Below are positions 15,682-24,355 of a DNA stretch of 35,055 nucleotides, piece by piece. The notes beneath the pieces were generated by a model. That model searched no databases and was not told the origin of the DNA. It saw only the letters and a program-made list of their open reading frames with translations. Origin of the DNA: Paenibacillus solani (GTDB lineage Bacteria; Bacillota; Bacilli; Paenibacillales; Paenibacillaceae); the NCBI RefSeq assembly GCF_001277345.1, contig NZ_LIUT01000001.1, positions 2,128,339 to 2,163,393 of the forward strand. The letters run 5' to 3'. Positions within the stretch are counted from its first letter, which is position 1, and each line of letters begins with the position of its first letter. A program made the translations under genes and the position numbers.

Positions 15682-17031
15682 TTATGGTTGTAGCTGCCAG
15701 AGTGCGGGTACGTTGCTAGGCTCCCAACCAGGCAAGGAGGTATGGTTCTGAATGCATTTGTACACCTTGCCATTATAGGATACGAGCGTATTGGCCGTAT
15801 AAGTGGTATTTGGCGCCCATGGTGTTGCACTCGGACCGTCAGGCGTTGTCACCGAGACAGCATTGCTATCGCCAGATTCGTTGTTGGACGAGTCGTAAGC
15901 GCGGACTGTGAATGAATATTGCGAGTTCGGCGACAAACCGGTAACTTCCTTCTCGGTTGCCGTTCCAGTGACGGTAGCGATCACCGTGCTGCCGTTGTAA
16001 ATCCGGTAACCAGCGATGCCGGAATCATCTGTGGATGCATTCCACATCAACGTGACTGACGTCGACGTCGGCGTTCCCATTACATGCAGGCCGGTCGGAT
16101 TGGTCGGAGGCGTCACGTCAACCGGTAACTGCGTGGTTGTAAACTGGACACTATTACTGTTTGGCGACCGATTGCCGGAAGTATCAAACGCTTTCACCGA
16201 TAAGTTATAAGATGTGCCTGCCAATAGATTGGTAAGATTGGCTGTCGTTTGATTGGCAGTTGTAGTGGCGATAACATTGCCGCCATTGTACACTTCATAA
16301 CCCGCGACGGCTTTGTTGTCCGTCGAGGCTCCCCAAGTCAATGTGGCGGTTGTTGTGCCAACGTTACTGACGGCCAAATTTGTCGGCGCCGTAGGTGCAA
16401 CGTTGTCGCCAGCACCGAATTGAGCATCAATGACGATGTACCAGGCATTTTGGGTATCCGCGATATCCCACACGCCGAGGATGACATGGTAACCGTCTCT
16501 TTGCGGCACGTTACAAGTGTGAGTTAACGTGGAAGGCGGCTGCTGGCCATTCCCGTTGATCGTACAGAACGGAGTCAGATCAAACTGGGCCCGTGTTAAC
16601 GGAGCGTTGGGATTCCAATCCGGCTTGGTAATGAAATAACGGTAGCTTGTCGTGGCATGACGAGCGGTAAAAATCCAAGTGAAGTTATTGGTGCCACTGG
16701 TCATGTTGACCTTGTTCCAACGTGTGGCTGATTGCTGATCAAGCTGAGAGAAGCCGGCAAGACCGGCACTAGCGATTTTGCCGTCAGCAGGTCCGGCAGC
16801 AGGAAAACCTTTCGGTCCCTCCAGGCTCTGGGGCTCATAAATAATCGGGCCGCAGTTGGTATTCAATCCATTTTTACACTGGATCGCGCGGCTGGCTGGA
16901 TCATTAATATATCCGTGGGCTGACACAGTTTTCGAGAATGCGAACATACAAGCGAATATTAGCAGCAGTCCGCCGCCAATCATCATTAAACGTAGTGTGA
17001 AACTGGAATCCGAACGGGTTTGAAACATCAT
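15682..17031 (-). CDS. Secreted AA10 lytic polysaccharide monooxygenase with two FN3 domains and CBM5/12
   Basis: A 449-residue protein. Residues 1-38 are a signal peptide ending VSA, so the mature chain begins with His39 ([10 protein letters not shown]), the N-terminal copper ligand of the histidine brace; the second ligand is His125 in [12 protein letters not shown]. The AA10 domain spans about 39-218 with paired Cys (C52, C60). Two fibronectin type III domains follow (about 222-310 and 317-402), then a chitin-binding CBM5/12 (about 403-449; [20 protein letters not shown] and W/Y residues). It oxidatively cleaves crystalline chitin or cellulose outside the cell. ATG 17031 is preferred over 17076 because GGAGG lies 7 nt upstream. 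Confidence 0.95.
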   Translation of the reverse strand: MMFQTRSDSSFTLRLMMIGGGLLLIFACMFAFSKTVSAHGYINDPASRAIQCKNGLNTNCGPIIYEPQSLEGPKGFPAAGPADGKIASAGLAGFSQLDQQSATRWNKVNMTSGTNNFTWIFTARHATTSYRYFITKPDWNPNAPLTRAQFDLTPFCTINGNGQQPPSTLTHTCNVPQRDGYHVILGVWDIADTQNAWYIVIDAQFGAGDNVAPTAPTNLAVSNVGTTTATLTWGASTDNKAVAGYEVYNGGNVIATTTANQTTANLTNLLAGTSYNLSVKAFDTSGNRSPNSNSVQFTTTQLPVDVTPPTNPTGLHVMGTPTSTSVTLMWNASTDDSGIAGYRIYNGSTVIATVTGTATEKEVTGLSPNSQYSFTVRAYDSSNNESGDSNAVSVTTPDGPSATPWAPNTTYTANTLVSYNGKVYKCIQNHTSLPGWEPSNVPALWQLQP

Positions 17032-17076
17032 CACATTACCTCCCATTATTTGGTTTGGCCATGATAAACCTTTCAT

Positions 17077-17688
17077 TTTCCGACACCATCTTTGCCGCAG
17101 TCTTTAGAACTGCCTCCTCTCTTGAATATGATCCTACCAATGCTGTGTACAAACACCGTAAACGTGTGGGCATCCGCTCCTTTTTAAGCCGATTTATACA
17201 AACTCCTATGGAGCTTATATACTCTTACAAAGTCAGGAATAACCATACTAATTGCATTTCTGAGAAGCATAAACAAGCCGGTTGGAAATCTTCGCGGGAA
17301 GGGGGAATTTAAATAACCGTGAGCAACTCTGCTCTACTATAATGAAGCAGCTATGTAAACTGCTGATGATTACAGACATTCATAGCGCGCAACTAGGTGG
17401 AGGTCGAAACCAATAAGTACGCTTATGAGTAAAGCATTGAGGGGTAAGGGATCATGTCTCAATTTGGAGGAATCTATATAGATTGGTATTAAAGAGATTG
17501 GTCACAATGGAGTCGTGTTTAACGGAGTGTCAAAAAGCTAAGAGAAGTTAATGATGTATGGGTCAGTAGAAAGGAAAGATATGTTACCAGTAATTGGTTG
17601 TATTCATTATTAAATAATAACCATTTCTTGTCAAGAGTGTATTTTATCTAACAGCTTTTTCTCGTCTAATGGATCACTTGAAAATAAA
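17077..17688. other. Gene-poor interval between two divergent-to-tandem secreted-protein genes
   Basis: About 610 bp without a convincing gene. Short plus-strand frames exist (for example 17055-17312, and a 12-codon frame starting near 17453 after GAGGGG) but they lack protein-like composition or conservation clues. The LPMO promoter should lie in 17040-17300; no convincing -35/-10 pair was found. Confidence 0.5.
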
Positions 17689-17714
17689 GAGCCGTTGTCA
17701 TAGACAACGGTCTC
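17680..17714 (-). terminator. Terminator after the propeller protein gene
   Basis: GAGCCGTTGTC (17689-17699) and GACAACGGTCTC (17703-17714) form an 11-bp stem with one wobble and an ATA loop. On the minus strand it is followed by TTTATTTTC. Confidence 0.85.
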
Positions 17715-17738
17715 TTGTTGCTATATTTCTTAACAGTT

Positions 17739-20570
17739 TTAAAAAGGGCCGGTTATTTTCACCTTGATTTTATTGGATTCAACGATTACCCCGTTCAATG
17801 TTATTCGGATCGACAACTCGGCTTGGCCCGGATGTTTGGCGATAATCTTTCCGCTGGGATCGATCTCCGCCTTATCCGGACGGCTGCTTATATACTCAAT
17901 ACTAGCGCCGGATAACTCCTTTGTCATTCTTCCTTTTTCAAGGAAGACTTCGTAGGAATAATCGACTTCAGCTCCAGGATGGAGCTGAAGCGATTTGGCC
18001 GCCATAAGCTGTATTTTATCTATCTGTACCACCAAATTCGGATCGCTGTATTTCATCAGCTCGCTGCCATATTTGAAATATAAGTTGCCAAAGTCGTCCT
18101 GTGCCAGCTTCTCCGCATTGCTCTCCAGCAAGATGGACAGCGTTTTGCTCGCTGCATCGATTTTAAACATCTTACTCGTATACGTCTGGTCAGCAACATA
18201 GCCTGTAAAAATAGTTCCGTAAACATTGCCGTCTGTGCCAACGGTCAAGCGAGGATTGCTGTGAGCATAATCGGCGGAGGGAAACATATCGTCGCTGTAA
18301 ATAACTTCTTGAAGGTCCGGATCATAGATGAATAGTGCCCCGAGCGCCATCCCCCATATGTTGCCATCCGGGCCCCATATTAAAGTGGTTACTGCTTTTT
18401 TACCCGGTACAGGTATCTGTTCCAGCTCTACTCGGCCGGATGCTGTATCGTAAATGGCGAGCTTTCCTTCCCCACCAGTCATCGCGCCTGTACCCATAAA
18501 CAGCTTTCCATTGTTATAGAGCAACGAATTGATCGAATGTCCAGCAATAATGTCCCGTTTCACATCGAACTTGCTAGTCACGGGATTGTAGATCGTTAGA
18601 GCTCCGCCTGTTTTGCCTGCAATCGGATAGGACCCGATGTATAACAGGTTTTCTTCCTCGACCCCGAGCATGGCGACGGGCCGATCTTGATCAGAACCAA
18701 GCTGATTAAGCCTAAGCGGATTATTCGGTTCTGAAGGGTTCGTTCGGTTCCATGGTTTGGCCGGATCGTATTCAAAGATAGTGGCTTTAGGATAAACACC
18801 AAAATACATTTTCCCGTTCAAGGAGCCGAATCCCTCGACTTGGCCGATCTGAGGATAGTGCTTGGTTTCGTTACGTGTCGGGGAGTAAATTCCCATTCCT
18901 CCGCCTGAAATGAAGCCCGAAGACAGCATCTGCCCGTCTGTGCTCTTCCCGATGTTAAACAATTCTACAAACTGTGGCGGAAAAGGAAGCTCCGGCGTTT
19001 CAATCAAACCAGTCTCCAGATTGTAATAGAAGGCTCTTCCACTATTTCCAGCCAAACCAACCAATGTCCAGCCCGGATACTTTGTCTGGTCAAGCTGTAC
19101 ATAACCAAATGCAACGCCTGCCCCTTTTACATCCACACCCAGCGAGCCGTAAACACCCGTATTCACATCGTATGAATAGAGAGACCACTGCTGCGCACCC
19201 TCAGGAAGGGTCTCGTAATAAGTGTAGTATACTTGTTTGCCGTCAGGCGATAATGGTGAAAATCCGCGGGTATTATATGCTGTATTTTTATTTACGATCC
19301 AGCTTACAGAATCGGGGTCATACACGAACATGACAGGTCCCGGATCCACGCGCACGAATAATTTACCTCCGGCATACCGAAGATCGTAAACCGAAGTCAT
19401 CCCGTTAAACTCAGGAGGATGAAGTGCTATGGATGTACCACTAGCGAGATCGTATTGGTAAAGCTTGGCGACATCGGCTCCCCCCACATAAATCACTTGG
19501 CGATCGGAATCGTAAGCAAGGCTGCGGATATGAGCTTCTTTCGATGAAGTCTTGAAGGATTTAAGGATTCGAGTCTGGTCAGATACGGGATCGTATTCAA
19601 ACAGCGTTTGGGAATATCCCGTTCCTCCATACACTTTGCCATCTTCTCCGGCAACAAGTGTCCATATTACGGTATCGGTAGGAACCGGTTTTCCAATAGC
19701 ACGCAGCTTATCCTCTGTCGGATCATATTGAAACAGCGTCCCGTTCGGCGTACTGCCGATGTATACCTTTCCGTCGGAGGCTGTCACAATCGCCCATGCT
19801 GCAGATACGTTGCTCCCGTCAAGTGCAACTAAAGGATGGGTTGCCTTCACTTCTTTCGATGCCACATCCATCACGATGAATTGTGCCGGATCGCCCTGGG
19901 CGACCGTAAACATGGCAGCCCGCCCCTCCTTGTCTTTACCGAACGCAGCAGTCATCAGAGTCAGACTCGAAGATTGCGGCCCTAAATTCGTTAAGTACGG
20001 GGAGGAATTTTGCGTTTCCAATGCTACACTATCAACGAAATATCTGCCGATCTGATCGCCATTAAAATAGAAGGCTACCCTGACCTCTGCTGCATTTTTA
20101 GGTGCGGCAGCAGCCACTCTTAAACTTTGCCATTTGCCCAATGGTTCACCGACCAGGCCGCTGACTACCGAGACAAGCTTACCGTCTGGATCATAAAACC
20201 TGAGGTCGGCTTTGCCGCCATGACCTTCCTCTGAAAGCACATTTGCTGTCATGATGACATTACCAAATGGCTGTACGGCGTAAGCGTCACTCACCGCTCC
20301 GGAACCTTCTGTAGGCAACAAGCGTTCCACCTGAAGACTACGCTGCCCCTCCATATACACGGACTCACTTATGGCCAAGGCAGTTGCATCTTCATCAGCC
20401 TGCCAGCCCGGTAATCGGCCATCTTCTTCTGAAATCTCAAAGCCGCCGTTGACCAATACGTTGGTCGAATTATCATCTGCATACGTTCTCGGCATTGCCC
20501 ACTCGACACTTGCGAACATCATGATAACTGCTGCTACTATAGCAACCCGACTCCTCCACTTGCTTCTCAT
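17739..20570 (-). CDS. Large secreted CBM-like plus beta-propeller protein with C-terminal Ig-like domain
   Basis: A 943-residue protein. A signal peptide (MRSKWRSRVAIVAAVIMMFA, cut near RTYA-DDNS) is followed by a jelly-roll carbohydrate-binding-like domain, about residues 36-185 (LVNGGFEISEEDGRLPGW, YFVDSVALETQ). About residues 200-830 form WD/PQQ-like beta-propeller repeats, each with a phrase like KVYIGSTPNGTLFQYDPTED, KVYGGTGYSQTLFEYDP, QVIYVGGADVAKLYQYDLAS or GKMYFGVYPKATIFEYDP; there are at least nine, enough for more than one propeller. The last 95 residues resemble a bacterial Ig-like (Big_2) domain (YISSRPDKAEIDPSGKI, KHPGQAELSIRITLNG). No catalytic residues are obvious; a lyase or binding role on polysaccharide is possible. 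AAGGAGAG precedes the ATG. A cre-like site lies just upstream. Confidence 0.8.
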   Translation of the reverse strand: MRSKWRSRVAIVAAVIMMFASVEWAMPRTYADDNSTNVLVNGGFEISEEDGRLPGWQADEDATALAISESVYMEGQRSLQVERLLPTEGSGAVSDAYAVQPFGNVIMTANVLSEEGHGGKADLRFYDPDGKLVSVVSGLVGEPLGKWQSLRVAAAAPKNAAEVRVAFYFNGDQIGRYFVDSVALETQNSSPYLTNLGPQSSSLTLMTAAFGKDKEGRAAMFTVAQGDPAQFIVMDVASKEVKATHPLVALDGSNVSAAWAIVTASDGKVYIGSTPNGTLFQYDPTEDKLRAIGKPVPTDTVIWTLVAGEDGKVYGGTGYSQTLFEYDPVSDQTRILKSFKTSSKEAHIRSLAYDSDRQVIYVGGADVAKLYQYDLASGTSIALHPPEFNGMTSVYDLRYAGGKLFVRVDPGPVMFVYDPDSVSWIVNKNTAYNTRGFSPLSPDGKQVYYTYYETLPEGAQQWSLYSYDVNTGVYGSLGVDVKGAGVAFGYVQLDQTKYPGWTLVGLAGNSGRAFYYNLETGLIETPELPFPPQFVELFNIGKSTDGQMLSSGFISGGGMGIYSPTRNETKHYPQIGQVEGFGSLNGKMYFGVYPKATIFEYDPAKPWNRTNPSEPNNPLRLNQLGSDQDRPVAMLGVEEENLLYIGSYPIAGKTGGALTIYNPVTSKFDVKRDIIAGHSINSLLYNNGKLFMGTGAMTGGEGKLAIYDTASGRVELEQIPVPGKKAVTTLIWGPDGNIWGMALGALFIYDPDLQEVIYSDDMFPSADYAHSNPRLTVGTDGNVYGTIFTGYVADQTYTSKMFKIDAASKTLSILLESNAEKLAQDDFGNLYFKYGSELMKYSDPNLVVQIDKIQLMAAKSLQLHPGAEVDYSYEVFLEKGRMTKELSGASIEYISSRPDKAEIDPSGKIIAKHPGQAELSIRITLNGVIVESNKIKVKITGPF

Positions 20571-20609
20571 TAACTCTCTCCTTTGCGATTAAATTTTCTT
20601 GCTGTTTTT

Positions 20610-20623
20610 GGTAAGCGCTTTCA
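20610..20623. promoter_or_regulatory. cre-like (CcpA) operator
   Basis: GGTAAGCGCTTTCA differs from the catabolite-responsive-element pattern TGNAANCGNNNNCA at one position. It lies 40 nt upstream of the propeller gene start and downstream of a TTGTAT/TAAGAT promoter-like pair on the minus strand, a position that would give carbon catabolite repression. A LacI-type local regulator could use the same site. Confidence 0.45.
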
Positions 20624-20730
20624 GAATCGTTATCATCTTATCATATCTCCTCATTCGTATACAAGTAAAATACATGTATATATCATTCGAAACTGATAGC
20701 GGTGTTATGATACTTAACTATAGCTTTCAT

Positions 20731-20768
20731 AGTTTTAAAAGCCCGCCAACTATTTAAGTCAGCGAGCT
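20731..20768 (-). terminator. Hairpin terminator overlapping the hydrolase stop codon
   Basis: Arms 20740-20751 and 20757-20768 pair over 12 bp with three G-U pairs on the minus strand, followed by TTTTAAAA. The TAA stop (20754-20756) is in the loop, so the 5' arm is coding. The tail is short, so efficiency may be moderate. Confidence 0.55.
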
Positions 20769-21563
20769 TTTTGATAGGAAATCAAGTACTGCTTGATTGA
20801 ATTCATTCGATGCCTCGATAAATGGGAGGTGACCACAGTCTTGCATGGTTATTTTTATGGAAGGTTCTATACTACTATGTAATGTTTCAGCAGTTTCCTT
20901 GTTAAATACATGGTCTTCATCAGAAATCATGATAAGAGTCGGTATGTTTATTTCGTGCAACCGATTAGAAGCATAAGGCTTAACTGCAATAGCAAGACTT
21001 GGAGAGTATCTGCAAAAGTTATTAGGGTTGCTGATATTTTGAATCAATTTTGTCCTAGCCTCTTCTTTTCTTGTGGAAGGAAATAAGTAACTCCAGTAGG
21101 GATTACTAATGAATGAAGCAATGGCTTTCTTGCGTCCTTTCAATCGAAGATTGATATAGTTTTTTGTTCCTTGCCACATCATCCTCACAGGATAAGGTTT
21201 ACCGTTTATAGAGGGTGCGACCAAGATCAGGTTTTCGACCAAATGAGGATAAGTAAGAGTAAAGTCTGTAGCAATGCCACCACCCATGGAGGAACCAACT
21301 AAAGTAACCCCGCGGAGCTTCAAAGAATCAATTAGTATCCTTAAATCTTCTGTATTGGAAAATGTGGTATTTGGCGTACTGGAAAGGCCGTATCCTCTTA
21401 AATCATATCGAACTAATTTGTAATTTGCGGATAAAGAATCCACTTGTTCATTCCAGATTTGATGATCATTAAAATTCCCATGGATCAGGATAACGGGATT
21501 ACCTTCTCCTGACACCGTATAATAAAGCTGCCCATCATCCATTTTCAAAAAGCCTTCTAGCAT
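20754..21563 (-). CDS. Alpha/beta hydrolase
   Basis: A 269-residue cytoplasmic alpha/beta-hydrolase fold protein. It has the oxyanion-hole HGNF motif (VILIHGNFNDHQIW), DLRGYGLSS, the nucleophile elbow VGSSMGGGIA with Ser in G-S-S-M-G, the acid in MISDEDHVF and the His in QDCGHLPFIE, so the triad is complete. The substrate is unknown; peroxidases, esterases and lactonases share this pattern. ATG 21563 is chosen because GGAGG lies 8 nt upstream; the in-frame upstream start at 21581 precedes that ribosome binding site. It follows the RHH gene by 23 nt and is likely co-transcribed with it. Confidence 0.87.
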   Translation of the reverse strand: MLEGFLKMDDGQLYYTVSGEGNPVILIHGNFNDHQIWNEQVDSLSANYKLVRYDLRGYGLSSTPNTTFSNTEDLRILIDSLKLRGVTLVGSSMGGGIATDFTLTYPHLVENLILVAPSINGKPYPVRMMWQGTKNYINLRLKGRKKAIASFISNPYWSYLFPSTRKEEARTKLIQNISNPNNFCRYSPSLAIAVKPYASNRLHEINIPTLIMISDEDHVFNKETAETLHSSIEPSIKITMQDCGHLPFIEASNEFNQAVLDFLSKSSLT

Positions 21564-21586
21564 AACACGAACCTCCAACAACTACA

Positions 21587-21817
21587 TCATAATAGATCGG
21601 CATTATGGAGATTATCTTCGATGATGGATCGTATGACTTCGGAAACAGAATAATCCCCTCTGTGACAGCACCGGTCGATTTGTTCCCAATATTCCTGCGG
21701 TAAAGTTAGTGAAATTTTCCTGGTTACACCTATTGGCTTGCGACCTGCCCCTTTCCGGTTACCTCCCCTATTGCTAGCCGAACAATCCGTATCTTCTGTA
21801 TTAACTAACTTCGCCAT
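21587..21817 (-). CDS. Ribbon-helix-helix (CopG/Arc-like) DNA-binding protein
   Basis: A 76-residue protein. A basic N-terminal linker (NRGGNRKGAGRKPIG) leads into the beta-strand VTRKISLTLP and two helices (EYWEQIDRCCHRGDYSVSEV, then IRSIIEDNLH), the ribbon-helix-helix order. Such proteins dimerise and bind short operators. It is encoded just ahead of the alpha/beta hydrolase and probably regulates that unit. No toxin-like gene is adjacent, so an antitoxin role is not supported. Confidence 0.78.
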   Translation of the reverse strand: MAKLVNTEDTDCSASNRGGNRKGAGRKPIGVTRKISLTLPQEYWEQIDRCCHRGDYSVSEVIRSIIEDNLHNADLL

Positions 21818-21885
21818 TTCATCACCCTATTTCATGATTCCACAATCCTATTTCATAGTCAATTTGTGCTACTTTAATCAAACAT

Positions 21886-23061
21886 TCATTTCTCAGTCCT
21901 ACTGCTCATTTTCTTAAATAGCAAGATGGCAAGAAGCAAGGCTATACATACAGCAGCAAAACCCAGCCAATTCAAATACAGGACAGATGTACGACTGACG
22001 ACAAGCCCGCCTAATCCAGATCCCAGTGCAAACCCAAATTGGATGAACGAAGTATTTACGCTAAGGGCAATGTCCGGATTTCGAGGCGCAAGAGTAACCA
22101 GGAATAGTTGCTGGGCAGGAGAAATACTCCACGTTGCTAACATGAAAATCATGAGTACCACGATTAACACAAAGAGATTGACACCTGCTAGAGCGAATAA
22201 TAGAAGAGTCGCCCCTTGTAACAGAAGCCCGAGATAAATCGTAAATTTCGATCCCTTTGCATCTGCTAATTGTCCTCCTATCTTTGAACCGACAAAGCTG
22301 CAAACGCCCGCCAGGAAAAGAACTCCGCTAATTTCGTTCATGGAAAGAGAGGATGTCGCTTGCAAGAAAGGCGTAATATAAGTGAACAGTGTAGCATAGC
22401 CACCGACATACAATAACGTAATAACCAAGGCAATCAGAATAGTAGGATTTTTCAAAATGGAAAGCTGCATTCTGATGGTAACCTTTTCTTCTTCTTTGAT
22501 TGCTGGCACCTTTTTATAGATGATAAATAATGGAAGAATACTTAATAAACTGATTAAAATAAACAGTACTCTCCATCCAAACATCTCACTAAAAAATGTG
22601 CCAATAGGAACACCAAGCACTAGCGAACTGCTAAGCCCCATCAAAATGATGCCGATGGCATTGCCCCTTTTTTCTTTTTCAACGAGTCTTGTCGCTACTG
22701 CCATGGCTACTACAGTTGCAATTCCTCCGCTAGCCCCTTGAATAATTCGTACCCATAGTAATGATTCATAAGTAAGATCTACTAACATGAGTCCATTGCT
22801 GGCAATAAACACTCCAAGGGTTGTCATGAGTAGCTTTTTACGATCTGCATTGATCGTGAGTGTAATTAACATTGGAGCGATAATGGCCGCTGCGAGGGCA
22901 AACACAGTCACCAGTAACCCGGCTTCGGAAGTTGATACTCCCAAATCCATAGCGATCATTTCAATGACGCCTGTAATAATGTATTCAATGGTCCCGATTA
23001 GAAAAACAGCCAGTGCCAGGATGTAGATGATTCCTTTATTTTTCAATTTACTCCACTCCAC
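21886..23061 (-). CDS. MFS drug:H+ antiporter-type transporter (DHA1/AraJ-like)
   Basis: A 391-residue protein with about 12 membrane segments. It carries the DHA1 features GTIEYIITGVIEMIAMDLGV (first helix and loop), a motif-A-like region NADRKKLLMT and a motif-C-like stretch SSSLVLGVPIGTFFSEMFGWR in the fifth helix. Members export drugs, sugars or purine compounds. It starts 9 nt after the MerR stop, so the two are one operon, and the MerR/GyrI sensor suggests induction by a hydrophobic compound that the pump removes. Confidence 0.92.
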   Translation of the reverse strand: MEWSKLKNKGIIYILALAVFLIGTIEYIITGVIEMIAMDLGVSTSEAGLLVTVFALAAAIIAPMLITLTINADRKKLLMTTLGVFIASNGLMLVDLTYESLLWVRIIQGASGGIATVVAMAVATRLVEKEKRGNAIGIILMGLSSSLVLGVPIGTFFSEMFGWRVLFILISLLSILPLFIIYKKVPAIKEEEKVTIRMQLSILKNPTILIALVITLLYVGGYATLFTYITPFLQATSSLSMNEISGVLFLAGVCSFVGSKIGGQLADAKGSKFTIYLGLLLQGATLLLFALAGVNLFVLIVVLMIFMLATWSISPAQQLFLVTLAPRNPDIALSVNTSFIQFGFALGSGLGGLVVSRTSVLYLNWLGFAAVCIALLLAILLFKKMSSRTEK

Positions 23062-23070
23062 CTTCTTCAG

Positions 23071-23889
23071 TTATCTATGTATAATTGGAATTTGTATTTC
23101 GATGAATTGCGCATCTTGATCTGGAGATAACGGTAAATATAGTTCCCTACCCGATTCGTTCTCCTTGATCTGATAGTTATTCTTCTCAATCCATGTAGCT
23201 AAATGAACACAGGCCGCACCATCAAACTTCGAATTTGAATGAAAAGCCATGGTGGCCATCATTGGTTCTGGAGGAAGGGTCCGCAGATAAAACGGTTCTG
23301 GAGATGATTGCAGCTCACAAGTTAAAAAATAACCGACTTCAAATTCAAACTCTTCCTCTCTTCCGTCGATTTCTTTCCACAAAACAACCTGAGGTCCTTG
23401 AGTCAACTGGCGAATCTCCTTGGTTAATAACTGATCAAATTGACGTAATAAATCTGGAATGTCCTCTTCTCTCCCGCATGCTTTCTGAAAAAGAAAAGAT
23501 TGTGCACCTTCTGCTTTGACTCTGATTTCTTGACCTGTTTCGAATTGGCCCTCTTTTTCAATAAGCTGCATACGCTCCTCAATCCTGACGAGCTTGGCTT
23601 GTTCTGTATCAATAATTTGCTGGATTTCACTTCTCTTCAGCTTAAACATCCCTTGAATATTCTCCAGTGTAATATCCTCCTGGAGCAGCTGTATGATCTG
23701 TGGCAATGTGAATCCGAGTTCTTTATAGATTAAGATTCGGTTGAGCTCAAGAAGCTGATCTGCGGAATAGTAACGGTATCCCGTATCGTGATCTACCTTT
23801 CTCGGCTTAAGTATGCCGATCTGGTCGTAATAACGCAGTGTCTTTAAGGAGACCTTGCTTAGTCTGGAAAACGCACTGATTTTGAACAA
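23071..23889 (-). CDS. MerR-family activator with GyrI-like multidrug-binding domain
   Basis: A 272-residue BmrR/Mta-like protein. Residues 1-70 form the winged HTH (MFKISAFSRLSKVSLKTLRY YDQIGILKPRKVD), 75-118 the dimerisation coiled coil (EIQQIIDTEQAKLVRIEERM) and about 125-272 a GyrI-like effector domain (EVGYFLTCELQ, MMATMAFHSNSKFDGAACVH, LATWIEKNNYQI, IEIQIPIIHR). First gene of the operon with the MFS pump; its promoter has the long spacer typical of MerR control. Confidence 0.93.
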   Translation of the reverse strand: MFKISAFSRLSKVSLKTLRYYDQIGILKPRKVDHDTGYRYYSADQLLELNRILIYKELGFTLPQIIQLLQEDITLENIQGMFKLKRSEIQQIIDTEQAKLVRIEERMQLIEKEGQFETGQEIRVKAEGAQSFLFQKACGREEDIPDLLRQFDQLLTKEIRQLTQGPQVVLWKEIDGREEEFEFEVGYFLTCELQSSPEPFYLRTLPPEPMMATMAFHSNSKFDGAACVHLATWIEKNNYQIKENESGRELYLPLSPDQDAQFIEIQIPIIHR

Positions 23890-23919
23890 AATATCAACTC
23901 CAATCTATGACATAATCCG

Positions 23920-23951
23920 ATTATACAGTTTCCTGTGCAGGGGAAAGTCAA
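23920..23951 (-). promoter_or_regulatory. MerR-type promoter with 20-bp spacer
   Basis: On the minus strand TTGACT (23946-23951) and TATAAT (23920-23925) are separated by 20 bp. The spacer contains CCTGCACAGG (23932-23941), part of a larger imperfect dyad. Overlong spacers with a central dyad are the hallmark of MerR-activated promoters. Confidence 0.75.
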
Positions 23952-24207
23952 GGGTGTGAATGTTTCTCTTTTTCATAGCTAAAATCGGCTGCCTTTCTTG
24001 TCATCACTCTATGTTGGTTTTATTGGTAAGACAAAGAAACGTTTGAAAAATCCTTTCCAAAGATGCTGAAATACGCCATTACTTTCGACTGTCCATTTTA
24101 ACACCTAACCTCCATGCCTATGGAGCTTTAAATTAAGTATGGTATGCACTCATTCGACGAAATATAATTTAATACTTATCTAATCGGTAATCGGACCTTC
24201 TTCTTTG
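23952..24207. other. Interval with no recognised feature
   Basis: About 255 bp between the MerR promoter and the small membrane ORF. It is AT-rich, with no convincing ORF, RNA gene or repeat seen on either strand. Confidence 0.4.
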
Positions 24208-24339
24208 CTAAACGGCAATTTTTACGACAATCGGTAGAAGAACTTGTACAAGAGAAAACAAAAAAGCCGCTAAAATAGCGACTTTCATTGGGACCACGTG
24301 TTTGTCCGTCGCTTGTCCTTCAACAACGGCGGCCTCCAA
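24208..24339 (-). CDS. Possible small membrane peptide at the end of the peptide-export operon
   Basis: A 43-codon ORF (TTG 24339 to TAG 24208). The first half is polar (LEAAVVEGQATDKHVV), the second is one membrane segment (MKVAILAAFLFSLVQVLLPI followed by VVKIAV). AGGAGG lies 12 nt upstream and ATAAGG about 7 nt upstream, directly at the stop of the preceding interrupted ORF. A hairpin with a T6 run (24257-24286, minus) lies inside it and could equally be the operon terminator, in which case this would not be a gene. Function unknown; small hydrophobic immunity or holin-like peptides look similar. Confidence 0.4.
   Translation of the reverse strand: MEAAVVEGQATDKHVVPMKVAILAAFLFSLVQVLLPIVVKIAV
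24257..24286 (-). terminator. Terminator-like hairpin inside the small membrane ORF
   Basis: On the minus strand AAAGTCGCTA, loop TTT, TAGCGGCTTT (one wobble) is followed by more T (six in all). It is the first terminator-like structure downstream of the ABC exporter gene, about 450 nt after its stop. Confidence 0.5.
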
Positions 24340-24355
24340 ACTCTACCTTATCCTC

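Noticed and set aside
17055..17312. Plus-strand 85-codon frame overlapping the LPMO 5' region
   Set aside because: It overlaps the LPMO signal-peptide region and promoter, has no ribosome binding site, and shows no domain-like composition.
17453..17491. 12-codon frame after GAGGGG in the long intergenic interval (MSQFGGIYIDWY)
   Set aside because: Too short, with no downstream gene on that strand to regulate and no supporting structure.
21587..21817. RHH protein as antitoxin of a toxin-antitoxin pair
   Set aside because: The co-transcribed neighbour is a complete alpha/beta hydrolase with a catalytic triad, not a toxin-like protein.
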